14,166 nucleotides of DNA from Chloroflexota bacterium. Lineage in GTDB: Bacteria > Chloroflexota > Dehalococcoidia > GIF9 > UBA5629. Below, in pieces: positions 5,710-13,040 of this stretch (position 1 is its first letter; each line of letters starts with the position of its first letter). The stretch covers positions 1 to 14,166 of the forward strand of contig VGOF01000016.1 of NCBI GenBank assembly GCA_016875975.1, in the 5' to 3' direction. Position numbers and translations under genes: made by a program. The notes beneath the pieces were generated by a model that had not been told where the DNA came from, did not search any database, and saw nothing but the letters and a program-made list of their open reading frames with translations.

Positions 5710-5798
5710 GTCATTGCGAGTCCCGATTGCATCGGGACGCAGCAATCCCATCGCTTATCCTCAACTATGAGACTGCCACGCCTTCGGCTCGCAGTGAC
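5710..5798. repeat. Intergenic palindromic repeat A, copy 2
   Basis: This 89-bp copy matches the element at 925-1014, with the same terminal GTCATTGCGAG and GCAGTGAC, a hairpin TCCCGA-TTGCA-TCGGGA (5721-5737), and a nearly identical right half that differs by a few substitutions and one missing C. The second internal stem is weaker here than in copy 1. It is in the same orientation as copy 1. Confidence 0.8.
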
Positions 5799-5822
5799 GG
5801 GAAAGGCTGAGATCGCCAAGTC

Positions 5823-5854
5823 GCCCCGATGCAATCGGGGCTCCTCGCGATGAC
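5823..5854. repeat. Diverged A-type repeat end with perfect hairpin
   Basis: GCCCCGAT-GCA-ATCGGGGC (5823-5841) is a perfect 8-bp stem. It is followed by CTCGCGATGAC (5844-5854), which resembles the CTCGCAGTGAC terminus of repeat A. A further remnant with GCATCGGGACTCCCTGCAGT lies at about 5885-5904. Together they suggest several layered insertions. Confidence 0.6.
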
Positions 5855-5912
5855 AGAAGTGGCTGGGACCGCCATGTCCCCATTGCATCGGGACTCCCTG
5901 CAGTGACGCTTT

Positions 5913-5940
5913 CAGGTTTGGGCGATGACCATAAAACCTG
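5913..5940 (-). terminator. Weak inverted repeat after the TauE-like gene
   Basis: CAGGTTT (5913-5919) and AAACCTG (5934-5940) form a perfect 7-bp stem with a 14-base loop, starting 3 bases past the stop of the TauE-like gene. There is no run of T after it on the minus strand, so it is at best a poor intrinsic terminator. Confidence 0.3.
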
Positions 5941-5943
5941 TGC

Positions 5944-6675
5944 CTATAATTGCACCAGCAGAAACAAGCCAGCGAAGAATAAAAGTATATAGGTCAATAT
6001 CTTAAACCAGAGCTCCTTGACACGAATCAGGCTGCCAATGATGATACCCAATATCATGCCGGGCAACACCATCGCTGCCATACCCAGTTTATTCAAATCC
6101 ATCTGTCCACCTAGAATGAAACCGATGATGAGTCCTACATTGAGGAAAAGCCAGAGCGTGGACAGTGTAGCGCGGAAGTCTTCCTGCTTCTGGAACTGGC
6201 GGCTGGCATAGTACACGATGGGTGGTCCTCCGGTGGCGAACAAACCATGGAAAATACCGCCGCCGGTAAGCAGCGGTATGCGGTAATACCAGCGCAATTG
6301 TCCGGCAGGAGCCCTCTTGATGAATATCATGGCTAGCTCTGCCAACGATATCACGATTATGAAGGCGCCCAGCACCATCTTCAAGGTGCTTTCATCGGCA
6401 ACTCCTCGGCTCGATATGCCAATGACCATGCCTACAACAGCCAGTGGCAAAATCTGCAACAATAGCGTGCGCCAGTCGATATGGCGGTACCATCGGGCCA
6501 CCAGCCAGATGCTTTGCAGCAAACCCAGTATCACCAGCATCGGCACCAGCGTTTCCAGTGGCAGAAGATATACACCGAGAGCCAACGCAATAAGTGTGCA
6601 ACCGAAGCCCAAGATGGTCTCAGCGGTATGTGCCAGGACCAGGATGCACCCCAGCAGAAAGAGCGTCAGGGCCAT
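5944..6675 (-). CDS. TauE/SafE-family membrane exporter
   Basis: This is a 243-residue, almost wholly hydrophobic protein with about eight membrane segments. Members of the TauE/SafE (DUF81) family export or move small anions such as sulfite, sulfoacetate and other sulfonates. The family signature is clear at 138-157: GGGIFHGLFATGGPPIVYYA, followed by KQEDFRATL. The first half (TAETILGFGCTLIALALGV) is the matching N-terminal repeat. The ATG at 6673-6675 follows GAAGGTGAT, and the stop of the preceding PLP-enzyme gene lies only 7 bases upstream, so translation of the two is likely coupled. The substrate is unknown; the link to the PLP enzyme suggests export of a product or by-product of its reaction. 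Confidence 0.9.
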   Translation of the reverse strand: MALTLFLLGCILVLAHTAETILGFGCTLIALALGVYLLPLETLVPMLVILGLLQSIWLVARWYRHIDWRTLLLQILPLAVVGMVIGISSRGVADESTLKMVLGAFIIVISLAELAMIFIKRAPAGQLRWYYRIPLLTGGGIFHGLFATGGPPIVYYASRQFQKQEDFRATLSTLWLFLNVGLIIGFILGGQMDLNKLGMAAMVLPGMILGIIIGSLIRVKELWFKILTYILLFFAGLFLLVQL

Positions 6676-6682
6676 ATCACCT

Positions 6683-8014
6683 TCAATGTACGCGGTACAG
6701 GTCGTTCAGGTATTGTACGGCGAAGTCTTTGGCCATGCCACGGTCGGGCATGGAGCCTATCATGCCATACATAGCAGCCTCCCCGGTGATATCCTCAGGC
6801 TTTAGCTTGGCTATCTCTTTGACCGCCGCCTGCAGGTCGGCCAGGAAGGGTTCCACAATGGTGGCATGGATAGGCGAGATGGTCATATGCAGGCATGGTG
6901 GCAGATGCTGGCTATCGATGTACCACCTGAATTCCTTCATCTTTTCGCCCAGGGCGAAGACGTTGAGCACATCGCTGCCGATGGCGAAGACAGTGGCCAG
7001 CGGTTTCCCCAGCACATATAATCCTGGTATGGTCTCTATTCCTTCGATGAGTTTCCTGGTAGCCTCCATGCTCTGCTTGTGCAATTTCATGTAGCCTTCG
7101 ATGCCCAGGTATTTCAGGGTTGCCCAACTCGATGCTATGGGGCCACCAGGCCGCGAGCCTGAGACGTTGGGAGTAGCATAGACGCCGCCGGGCCAGTCGG
7201 CATAGGCAAAAATCTGGTACTGCCGGAACTCTGGATTGCGATACAGTATCACCGAAGCCCCCTTTGGTGTGAAGCCGTACTTGTGGATGTCAGCCGATAT
7301 GGAGCATACGCCCGGGATGCGGAAATCGAAAGTTGGTATGGGATAGCCCAGTTTCTCCACGAAGGGCAATTCCAGTCCGCCCACGCAAGCATCCACATGC
7401 ATCCAGATGCCATTTTTGGCTGCTATTTCTGCCAGGTCTGTTAAGGGGTCGATTATGCCGTGGGGATATGATGGCGCTGAGCCTACCATCATGACAGTAT
7501 TCTCTGTGATAGCCTGACGCATGGCAGCTACGTCCGCGGCCAATGTCTTCTTGTCAGTGGGGACGATGACTGTTTTCAGCCCCAGGTAGTGAGCTGCCTT
7601 ATTGAAGGCGGGGTGAGCCGAGAGAGGCATGAGCAGCTCAGGTTGGGTAATGTGTGGCTTCTTGGCACGTGCATAGTCCCGCGCTGCCTTGACTGCCACC
7701 ATGATGCTCTCCGAGCCACCGGAGGTCATGTTGCCCACTGTATTTTCGTCGCCGCCAAGCAAGTCTGCCATCATGGAGGCAACTTCGGTTTCCATCTTGA
7801 GCAGGCTGGGGAAGGCAAAGGGGCTAAGCCCATTCTCGATGATGAAGGCATAGTAAGCTTCCTCAGACACTCTGGCCACATCTTCACCGGCATTGAAGAT
7901 GAGGCTGAACATACGGCCGTGCTTATAGTCACTATCGCCCGATTTCAGCGACCGCAGCGTGGACAGAACATCATTCCCAGGCATTCCTTTCTGTGGGAAT
8001 TCAACCTTGGCCAT
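6683..8014 (-). CDS. Sphingosine-1-phosphate-lyase-family PLP enzyme
   Basis: This is a 443-residue fold-type I pyridoxal-phosphate enzyme of the group II decarboxylase superfamily. It closely follows the S1P lyase pattern, which splits a phosphorylated long-chain amino alcohol into phosphoethanolamine and an aldehyde. Visible marks are TSGGSES at 97-103, the PLP-stacking His134 in SAHPAFNKA, Asp208 in HVDAC, Lys245 in ISADIHKYGFTPKG for the Schiff base, GSRPGG near 286-291, and a C-terminal AMYGMIGSMPDRGM block also seen in eukaryotic S1P lyases. There is no membrane anchor, so it should be cytosolic. GGAG lies 8-9 bases before the ATG at 8012-8014. It sits between two transport genes. The true substrate is unknown; amino-acid decarboxylation is a possible alternative, but similarity to S1P lyase is stronger. 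Confidence 0.9.
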   Translation of the reverse strand: MAKVEFPQKGMPGNDVLSTLRSLKSGDSDYKHGRMFSLIFNAGEDVARVSEEAYYAFIIENGLSPFAFPSLLKMETEVASMMADLLGGDENTVGNMTSGGSESIMVAVKAARDYARAKKPHITQPELLMPLSAHPAFNKAAHYLGLKTVIVPTDKKTLAADVAAMRQAITENTVMMVGSAPSYPHGIIDPLTDLAEIAAKNGIWMHVDACVGGLELPFVEKLGYPIPTFDFRIPGVCSISADIHKYGFTPKGASVILYRNPEFRQYQIFAYADWPGGVYATPNVSGSRPGGPIASSWATLKYLGIEGYMKLHKQSMEATRKLIEGIETIPGLYVLGKPLATVFAIGSDVLNVFALGEKMKEFRWYIDSQHLPPCLHMTISPIHATIVEPFLADLQAAVKEIAKLKPEDITGEAAMYGMIGSMPDRGMAKDFAVQYLNDLYRVH

Positions 8015-8072
8015 GATTTTGTCTCCTTCCTTGGTTCAAACGAGGCCATCAGTACATTGCGCAGATTCAGAC

Positions 8073-9215
8073 TCAGAACATATGCAGTGTATAGGCTACA
8101 GCAACGCCCAGATAGGTGCCTATGACCCAGCCGATGATGCCGGTGATGACCCCAGAGACGATTACCTCTTTGTTCTTCAAAGCTGCGGCTACCATGGGCA
8201 CGAAAGGCGGTGAGTAGAGACCTGCCACCGAGGTGATGATGACCGTATCGGCGTCGATTCTGGCGATGGCGGAAAGGGCCACATGCAGGGCAACCGAGAC
8301 GAAATAGACGAAGGCTACCAGGCCTATCATTGCCGGCGCAGTGTTCAGCAGTTGCTGGATATCGGCAAGTGAACTTACCACCAGGCAGAAGATCAAAATG
8401 AAGTATTGTCCTAGCTGAAAGGTCATGGGGATGCGTCTCACAGCCGGTATCAAGGAAAAAAGTATGCCCAGGGTGGACACGGTGAGGATAGCCACCACCA
8501 TGGCGAACTCCTTGGGGACTACGAAGGTCAGTCCGGCACCTACGGCAAAGATGCCGACGGCAATGCCGAAAGCCCCCAGCAGGGGCAATATGACCTTACG
8601 CTGGAAGATTCCAGCGTAGGAGTCGAAGTTAGCCGTATCCTGGCTCTGGCTTTGGTCGCCTAGGGGCTGGAATGGTAGCAGGAACTTGAGCAGAATTCTC
8701 TGTAAGACGGTGAGAACTATGAGCAACCAGATGGCGCCTACGGCCACGTCTGCGGTGTGGGCTGCCACGTAGACCGTGGGGTCGACCTGTAGCGCCGTGC
8801 CGATAGCCGCCAGGTTGGGTGTGCCGCCGGTATAGACGCCGATGAGCATGCCTGACACCTTCCAGGTCTCACCGCCTATCAGCGACCGGAACATGAAATA
8901 GCCGGCGCAGACTATTATGACTACTGATATCACTTCGAAGGTGAATGACAAGAGCGACTTGCCGGCCAGCCTGGACCATCTCTTAATATCAACGGAGAAG
9001 AAAATGAGAGGAATAGCGATGGGGATGACCAGCGTCATCAACATGTCCTGTGTGCCATAGATGTTTTTGGGCAAGATGCCTATGTTACCGATGATGATGC
9101 CGACGGCGTAGCAGATGACTACAGCGCCGAGCTTATTGAGAACGGGGAACCTCTGGCAGAGATAGATGACCAGGACCGGGAACAAAACGAAGAATAATGC
9201 CCAGAAGATTATCAT
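8073..9215 (-). CDS. DUF819-family (YjcL-like) integral membrane permease
   Basis: This 380-residue membrane protein has about ten hydrophobic segments. The family mark GVYTGGTPNLAAIGTAL lies near residues 126-142, with paired glycine-rich motifs in each half as in symmetric secondary transporters. DUF819 proteins are widespread, but their substrates are poorly known. A hydrophilic Gln/Asp/Ser loop (about 185-200) separates the halves. The ATG at 9213-9215 is preceded by GGAGG 7 bases upstream, a good start. The gene is first in a three-gene minus-strand operon, 58 bp before the S1P-lyase-like gene. Uptake of the enzyme's substrate is a reasonable inference but not shown by the sequence. Confidence 0.88.
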   Translation of the reverse strand: MIIFWALFFVLFPVLVIYLCQRFPVLNKLGAVVICYAVGIIIGNIGILPKNIYGTQDMLMTLVIPIAIPLIFFSVDIKRWSRLAGKSLLSFTFEVISVVIIVCAGYFMFRSLIGGETWKVSGMLIGVYTGGTPNLAAIGTALQVDPTVYVAAHTADVAVGAIWLLIVLTVLQRILLKFLLPFQPLGDQSQSQDTANFDSYAGIFQRKVILPLLGAFGIAVGIFAVGAGLTFVVPKEFAMVVAILTVSTLGILFSLIPAVRRIPMTFQLGQYFILIFCLVVSSLADIQQLLNTAPAMIGLVAFVYFVSVALHVALSAIARIDADTVIITSVAGLYSPPFVPMVAAALKNKEVIVSGVITGIIGWVIGTYLGVAVAYTLHMF

Positions 9216-9272
9216 TATTAGCCTCCCTTGTATTTAATGCGGACTGTACACTGCCCCCAACAGAGATTCCCC

Positions 9273-9302
9273 ATATTATTACAACGTGCCAGGTAAAGAC
9301 AA
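9273..9302 (-). promoter_or_regulatory. Possible promoter of the DUF819 operon
   Basis: On the minus strand TTGTCT (9302-9297) and TAATAT (9278-9273) are 18 bp apart. They match the consensus moderately and lie about 60 bases before the DUF819 start. The region is shared with the divergent promoter at 9329-9357. Confidence 0.35.
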
Positions 9303-9328
9303 GAGACAGTTGGATAGCTTCGCATTCT

Positions 9329-9357
9329 TTGACACCCTACGTAGCCGATGATATGAT
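9329..9357 (+). promoter_or_regulatory. Near-consensus promoter of the CorC-tilS operon
   Basis: TTGACA (9329-9334) and TATGAT (9352-9357) are 17 bp apart, 6 of 6 and 5 of 6 consensus matches at ideal spacing. The expected transcript start is near 9364, about 35 bases before the first ATG. It is divergent from the DUF819 operon. Confidence 0.75.
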
Positions 9358-9398
9358 GATATTTGAGTTGAATCAAAGTCAGCGTAGCTGGCTCTTGT

Positions 9399-10670
9399 AT
9401 GGAAAACATAAATAGTCTTCAGATAATACTTTTTATAGTTTGCTTAGTGCTGTCAGCTTTCTTCTCCAGTGCTGAGACGGCATTTGTTGCGCTGCCCAAG
9501 CTCAGATTGAAACACCTGGTGAGCATAAAAAGAAGGGGAGCGGCCAGGTTAGAAAAGATAACCGCCGAACCAAGTCGTTTTCTATCTGCCGTCCTGTTGG
9601 GGAACAATCTGGTTAACATCGGTGCGGCAGCTCTGGCAACAGTAATTGCTATTGCCACATTAGGCCCTGCCTGGGGTGCTCTGGCAGCTACTATAGTGGT
9701 AACCCTGCTAATTCTTGTTTTTGGAGAAGTTATCCCCAAGACTATAGCACAGCACTATGCCGAAAAAGTGGCTTTAGCCTACGTGATTCCGGTACAACTG
9801 GTAATATGGATTCTCTATCCTTTTGTCTGGGGACTGAACCACATTGGGCTCAGGTTCACCAAGTTGGTAAGGGAAGAGGAGAAACCGACCATCAGCGAAG
9901 AGGAGTTCCGTACGGCGATATCTGTGGGCGAAGAGGAAGGCATATGGGAAGAAGAAGAGGCGGAGATGCTGCACAGCGCCTTCGAATTCGCTGACCGGCC
10001 TGTACATGAGGTCATGCAGCCTCGTACCGAGGTTGCCTGGGTGGAGCAGGGTATCACCTTGGCTAAGTTCCTGGAGGTATATCGCCACCAGCCATTCTCC
10101 CGATTCCCAGTGTACAAGAAAACCCGTGATAATGTGGTTGGTGTCCTCTCCATTAAAGATGTGCTCATGGCGCTGGCCAATGATAAGCTGAAGACAGACA
10201 GTTCCATAGATGAACTGGTCAGGCCTGTTCATTTTGTACCCGAGACCAAGCGCTTGGGTGAGCTGCTAGCCGAGATGAGGGATAACAAGTACCACATCGT
10301 AGTGGTTGTTGACGAGTTTGGCGGTACTGCGGGCATTGCCACTCTTGAGCACCTGACCGCCGAGATAATGGGCACCATTGGCGATGAGCTGGCAGGCAAA
10401 GATGAGGACATCGTCACCATCAATGCCAACACTTTTGAAGTTGATGGGGGGCTGAGGATAGAAGATGCTAATGAAGAACTGGACCTGGACCTGCCTGATG
10501 GCGATTACGATACTGTGGCTGGTTTCATCCTCAGCCACCTGGGACGCATACCCAAGCAGGGTGAGCACCTGAGATACAAGGACCTGAAACTGGCCATACT
10601 TGAGATGCGGGATAGGAAGATAGAGCGGATACTGGTGACCAAGGAAAAGGATGCAGCGCCTGCGCCTTAA
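9399..10670 (+). CDS. CorC/HlyC-family CNNM-CBS membrane protein
   Basis: This is a 423-residue protein of the hemolysin C/CorC family, linked to magnesium or cobalt transport. The order of domains is standard: an N-terminal CNNM (DUF21) domain with about four membrane helices (5-145), including AFFSSAETAFVAL, GNNLVNIG (68-75) and FGEVIPKTIA (108-117); an acidic linker (158-190); two CBS domains (about 200-330), with VMQPRTEV, SRFPVYK and VVVVDEFGGTAGIATLEHLT; and a C-terminal CorC_HlyC transporter-associated domain (about 338-412). The start at ATG 9399 has no strong Shine-Dalgarno but gives a normal N-terminus. It overlaps the next gene by 20 bases. Ion specificity cannot be told from the sequence. 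Confidence 0.93.
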   Translation: MENINSLQIILFIVCLVLSAFFSSAETAFVALPKLRLKHLVSIKRRGAARLEKITAEPSRFLSAVLLGNNLVNIGAAALATVIAIATLGPAWGALAATIVVTLLILVFGEVIPKTIAQHYAEKVALAYVIPVQLVIWILYPFVWGLNHIGLRFTKLVREEEKPTISEEEFRTAISVGEEEGIWEEEEAEMLHSAFEFADRPVHEVMQPRTEVAWVEQGITLAKFLEVYRHQPFSRFPVYKKTRDNVVGVLSIKDVLMALANDKLKTDSSIDELVRPVHFVPETKRLGELLAEMRDNKYHIVVVVDEFGGTAGIATLEHLTAEIMGTIGDELAGKDEDIVTINANTFEVDGGLRIEDANEELDLDLPDGDYDTVAGFILSHLGRIPKQGEHLRYKDLKLAILEMRDRKIERILVTKEKDAAPAP

Positions 10671-11283
10671 ATTTGGCCGCGGCCAGGAGCTTAAGTTCCT
10701 CTCTCACCTGGACATAATGCGGCTGTGGGAAAGGGCATTGCGTCGGGCAGGATTGCCCCTGGCCTATTCAGAAGGATTCACTCCTCATCCTAGGATAGCT
10801 ATTGCAGCACCGTTGTCTCTGGGTGTGACCAGCGAAGCGGAGCTTATGGACATCCACCTGGCACGCTGGGTTTCGCCGCAGAACGTGACCACAGCATTAC
10901 GGCAGCAGTTGCCTGAAGGCATAGAGCTTCTGGAGAGCTGGCCGGTGGGGTTGAACGTGCCGTCGCTACAGTCCCAGGTGCGCTTTGTAGAATACCGAGT
11001 CGAAATGGAAAGAGAAGAGGCAGTGACGGATGTGGAATCGGCTATCCAATTACTGCTTTCAGCCACGGAGCTGCGTTGGCAACACCTCAGGGATACAGGG
11101 CCACGATACTACGACCTGCGTGCCCTGGTAGATGACGTGTGGTTGATGCAAAGCCAGCACTTGCTGGGGATGAGATTGCGTTGCGATGCTAGCGGCACCG
11201 GCCGGCCGGAGCAGGTGACCAGGGCGTTGGGGTTTGTCCAGCGTCCCAAATCTATTCACCGCATCAGATTGATTCTTGACTGA
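10651..11283 (+). CDS. DUF2344 / TIGR03936 radical-SAM-linked protein
   Basis: This 210-residue protein has the signature of the TIGR03936 (DUF2344) family: an opening strand LRLKFGRG, KFLSHLDIMRLWERALRRAGLPLAYSEGF split across 15-43, and FTPHPRIAIAAPLSLGVTSEAELMD at 43-67. The family is usually next to, or fused with, a radical-SAM protein, and its biochemical function is not settled. Here no radical-SAM gene is in view; the partner would have to lie elsewhere. The ATG at 10651 lies inside the end of the CorC gene, giving a 20-base overlap. The stop is one base before the best start of the M48 gene. The family call is strong and the role is unknown. Confidence 0.88.
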   Translation: MQRLRLKFGRGQELKFLSHLDIMRLWERALRRAGLPLAYSEGFTPHPRIAIAAPLSLGVTSEAELMDIHLARWVSPQNVTTALRQQLPEGIELLESWPVGLNVPSLQSQVRFVEYRVEMEREEAVTDVESAIQLLLSATELRWQHLRDTGPRYYDLRALVDDVWLMQSQHLLGMRLRCDASGTGRPEQVTRALGFVQRPKSIHRIRLILD

Positions 11284-11284
11284 C

Positions 11285-12436
11285 ATGCAATTCCAGGAAT
11301 CCCTACTCGATTCAGAGCGTCAGAGACTGGCCAGGGAATACGACAGCATCAGCCGGTGGCTATCGTTTGCTGAGATGGGGGTGGTCGGCGTTTTGCTGCT
11401 GGCTCTGGTCTTTGGTGGCATCTCAGCGAGGGTGAGCCACCTCCTGGATTTTCCCCAGCCCTGGGCCTCGGCCCTGTATTTCCTGGGGTTGGTGATATTG
11501 ATTGGAATCCTGACCCTGCCGCTGACTTACTACCAGGGATTCGTGTTGTCGCATCGCTATGGCCTTTCTAAGCAGACCCTGAGCGACTGGATAACAGATG
11601 GGCTAAAGGCCACGGGTATTGGCTTGCTTTTGGGCGTGGCCATAGTCCTTGTGGTTTATCTGTTCATAGACCGATTCGAGGGTACCTGGTGGCTCTGGGC
11701 TGCCAGCGCATTGTTCTTGTTCACTGTGCTGCTGACACATCTGACGCCCACCCTGCTTCTGCCCCTGTTCTTCGAGTTGGAAACGCTGGGCAACGTTGAC
11801 TTGAAGCAGCGGCTCACCGAGCTTGCCAGGAGGGCTAAGACCGACATCCGTGGCATCTTCACCATGAACTTGAGCAGCAAAAATACTACAGCCAATGCCA
11901 TGTTGGCTGGCCTGGGTAACACCAGGCGTATTATCCTCAGTGATACCCTTATCGACCAGTACACGCCGGAGGAGATAGAGGTAGTCATGGCTCACGAGAT
12001 GGGACATCATCTCCATAAGGACATACCTAAGCTGATTGCGGTGCAGGCGGTTGTATTCGTGGCTGCTTTCTATCTTGGTGACCTGGCCTTGAAGGCTGGG
12101 ATTGTGCCTTTCGGCCTTCGTGGGATTTCCGATGTAACCGGGCTTCCCTTGCTGGCTCTGGTGCTGGCTGCCTTTGGCCTGTTGATAACGCCGCTGGTCA
12201 ATGCCTTCAGCAGGTACGTGGAGAAGTTGGCAGATAAGGCTGCGCTGGAGCTGACGGCCAATCCTGGCGCTTTTGTCAGCGCCATGACCAAGCTCACTGA
12301 CCAGAATCTGAGTGTCGCCAACCCCAGCCGTCTGGTAGAATTATGGTTCTATGACCACCAACCTTATGTCAGGCGGGTAAACCTGGCGCAGGGCTTTTTG
12401 AAAAAAGTTTCTCAAGGAGAGGACAAATCAAACTAA
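11285..12436 (+). CDS. M48 (Ste24-like) membrane metallopeptidase
   Basis: This 383-residue membrane zinc protease resembles CAAX prenyl protease 1 (Ste24). Eukaryotic members trim prenylated proteins; bacterial ones probably act in membrane protein quality control. The zinc site is HEMGH (His237, Glu238, His241), with the third ligand Glu313 in SRYVEKLAD. Substrate-cleft residues include NLSSKNTTANAMLAGLG near 195-211. Membrane segments are near 27-47, 62-85, 109-129, 134-162, 250-272 and 286-305. The ATG at 11285 is chosen since it follows the preceding stop by one base. An in-frame TTG at 11276 would add three residues, and neither has a good Shine-Dalgarno, suggesting coupled translation. 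Its end overlaps the next gene by 10 bases. Confidence 0.92.
   Translation: MQFQESLLDSERQRLAREYDSISRWLSFAEMGVVGVLLLALVFGGISARVSHLLDFPQPWASALYFLGLVILIGILTLPLTYYQGFVLSHRYGLSKQTLSDWITDGLKATGIGLLLGVAIVLVVYLFIDRFEGTWWLWAASALFLFTVLLTHLTPTLLLPLFFELETLGNVDLKQRLTELARRAKTDIRGIFTMNLSSKNTTANAMLAGLGNTRRIILSDTLIDQYTPEEIEVVMAHEMGHHLHKDIPKLIAVQAVVFVAAFYLGDLALKAGIVPFGLRGISDVTGLPLLALVLAAFGLLITPLVNAFSRYVEKLADKAALELTANPGAFVSAMTKLTDQNLSVANPSRLVELWFYDHQPYVRRVNLAQGFLKKVSQGEDKSN
12414..12419 (+). promoter_or_regulatory. Shine-Dalgarno supporting the ATC start of the phosphatase
   Basis: AAGGAG lies within the end of the M48 gene, 7 bases before the ATC at 12427. The distance is ideal for initiation there and there is no standard start codon nearby in that frame. 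Confidence 0.7.
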
Positions 12437-13038
12437 TCCTGGTAAGACACGGCGAGACGGCCTGGAACGCAGAGCGAAAAATCCAGGGCGGCGGCAGCGA
12501 TATCGAGCTGAGCGAAACTGGGCTGAAGCAGGCAGTGGGCCTGGGGGAGTCTCTGAGAAAGGTGAAGCTCAGCGCTATCTATTCCAGTCCTTTGAAGCGC
12601 GCATTGGTTACAGCCGAGGCCATTGCCAGGCACCACGGATTGCCGGTGCTGGTTGAGCCTGCCTTGCGGGAGATGGAGGTGGGCGACCTTGAGGGGCTTT
12701 CCCTGGTTGAACTGGGCAAGAACTTCAGCCAGTTCCTGGTGGAGTGGCGAAATGGAGAAGGCGCTGGCGAACTGCCCGGTGGAGAAAGTTTGGTTGACCT
12801 GGCAAATCGTGTTTGGCCGGTTGTCCAGGGCATGCTCAACAATAACAAGCAGGGAGACATTGCGGTAGTCAGCCATTATTTCGTCACTGTTACCATCATC
12901 TGCAAGGCTCTGGGGCTGCCTTTAGGCCATATCCAGCGCATCAGGGTTCAACCTTCCAGCAAAACGGTGCTGGATTTCAGTGGGAATCGTCCTGTTCTCG
13001 TTTCGCTGGGGGATACCTGCCACCTTAGGGAGGTCTGA
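12427..13038 (+). CDS. Histidine phosphatase family protein with apparent ATC start
   Basis: This is a 203-residue phosphatase of the phosphoglycerate-mutase-like superfamily. The catalytic RHGE lies at residues 7-10 (LILVRHGETAWNAERKIQG), with SSPLKRA at 53-59, acidic Glu82 in REMEVGDLEG, and the second catalytic His150 in VVSHYF. The family normally begins Met-Lys-Leu-x-Leu-Val-Arg-His-Gly. Here the codon in the Met position is ATC (12427-12429), 7 bases after AAGGAG. No ATG, GTG or TTG is in frame before the next candidate, GTG at 12535, which would delete the catalytic RHGE. So either ATC is a rare start codon or a base was changed or misread. It overlaps the M48 gene by 10 bases. CobC-like or general sugar-phosphate activity cannot be separated. 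Confidence 0.85.
   Translation: MKLILVRHGETAWNAERKIQGGGSDIELSETGLKQAVGLGESLRKVKLSAIYSSPLKRALVTAEAIARHHGLPVLVEPALREMEVGDLEGLSLVELGKNFSQFLVEWRNGEGAGELPGGESLVDLANRVWPVVQGMLNNNKQGDIAVVSHYFVTVTIICKALGLPLGHIQRIRVQPSSKTVLDFSGNRPVLVSLGDTCHLREV
13028..13034 (+). promoter_or_regulatory. Shine-Dalgarno fixing the TTG start of tilS
   Basis: GGGAGGT inside the end of the phosphatase gene lies 6 bases before TTG at 13041. It decides the start, as no ATG or GTG lies nearby in the tilS frame. Confidence 0.8.
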
Positions 13039-13040
13039 CC

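Larger units (their letters stand above)
5614..5943. other. Repeat-rich spacer upstream of the 89-residue gene
   Basis: The 330-bp stretch holds no gene that I can support. It contains repeat B copy 2 (5631-5658), a pyrimidine/purine hairpin (5677-5699), repeat A copy 2 (5710-5798), a perfect hairpin in a diverged A-type end (5823-5854), another A-type remnant (about 5878-5907), and a 7-bp inverted pair next to the TauE gene stop (5913-5940). Confidence 0.8.

Noticed and set aside
7589..8125. 178-codon plus-strand frame
   Set aside because: It is antisense to the start of the S1P-lyase-like gene and to the end of the DUF819 gene, both well supported.
12535..13038. Phosphatase starting at GTG 12535
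   Set aside because: This would remove the catalytic RHGE motif and the first strand, while a good Shine-Dalgarno points to the ATC at 12427.
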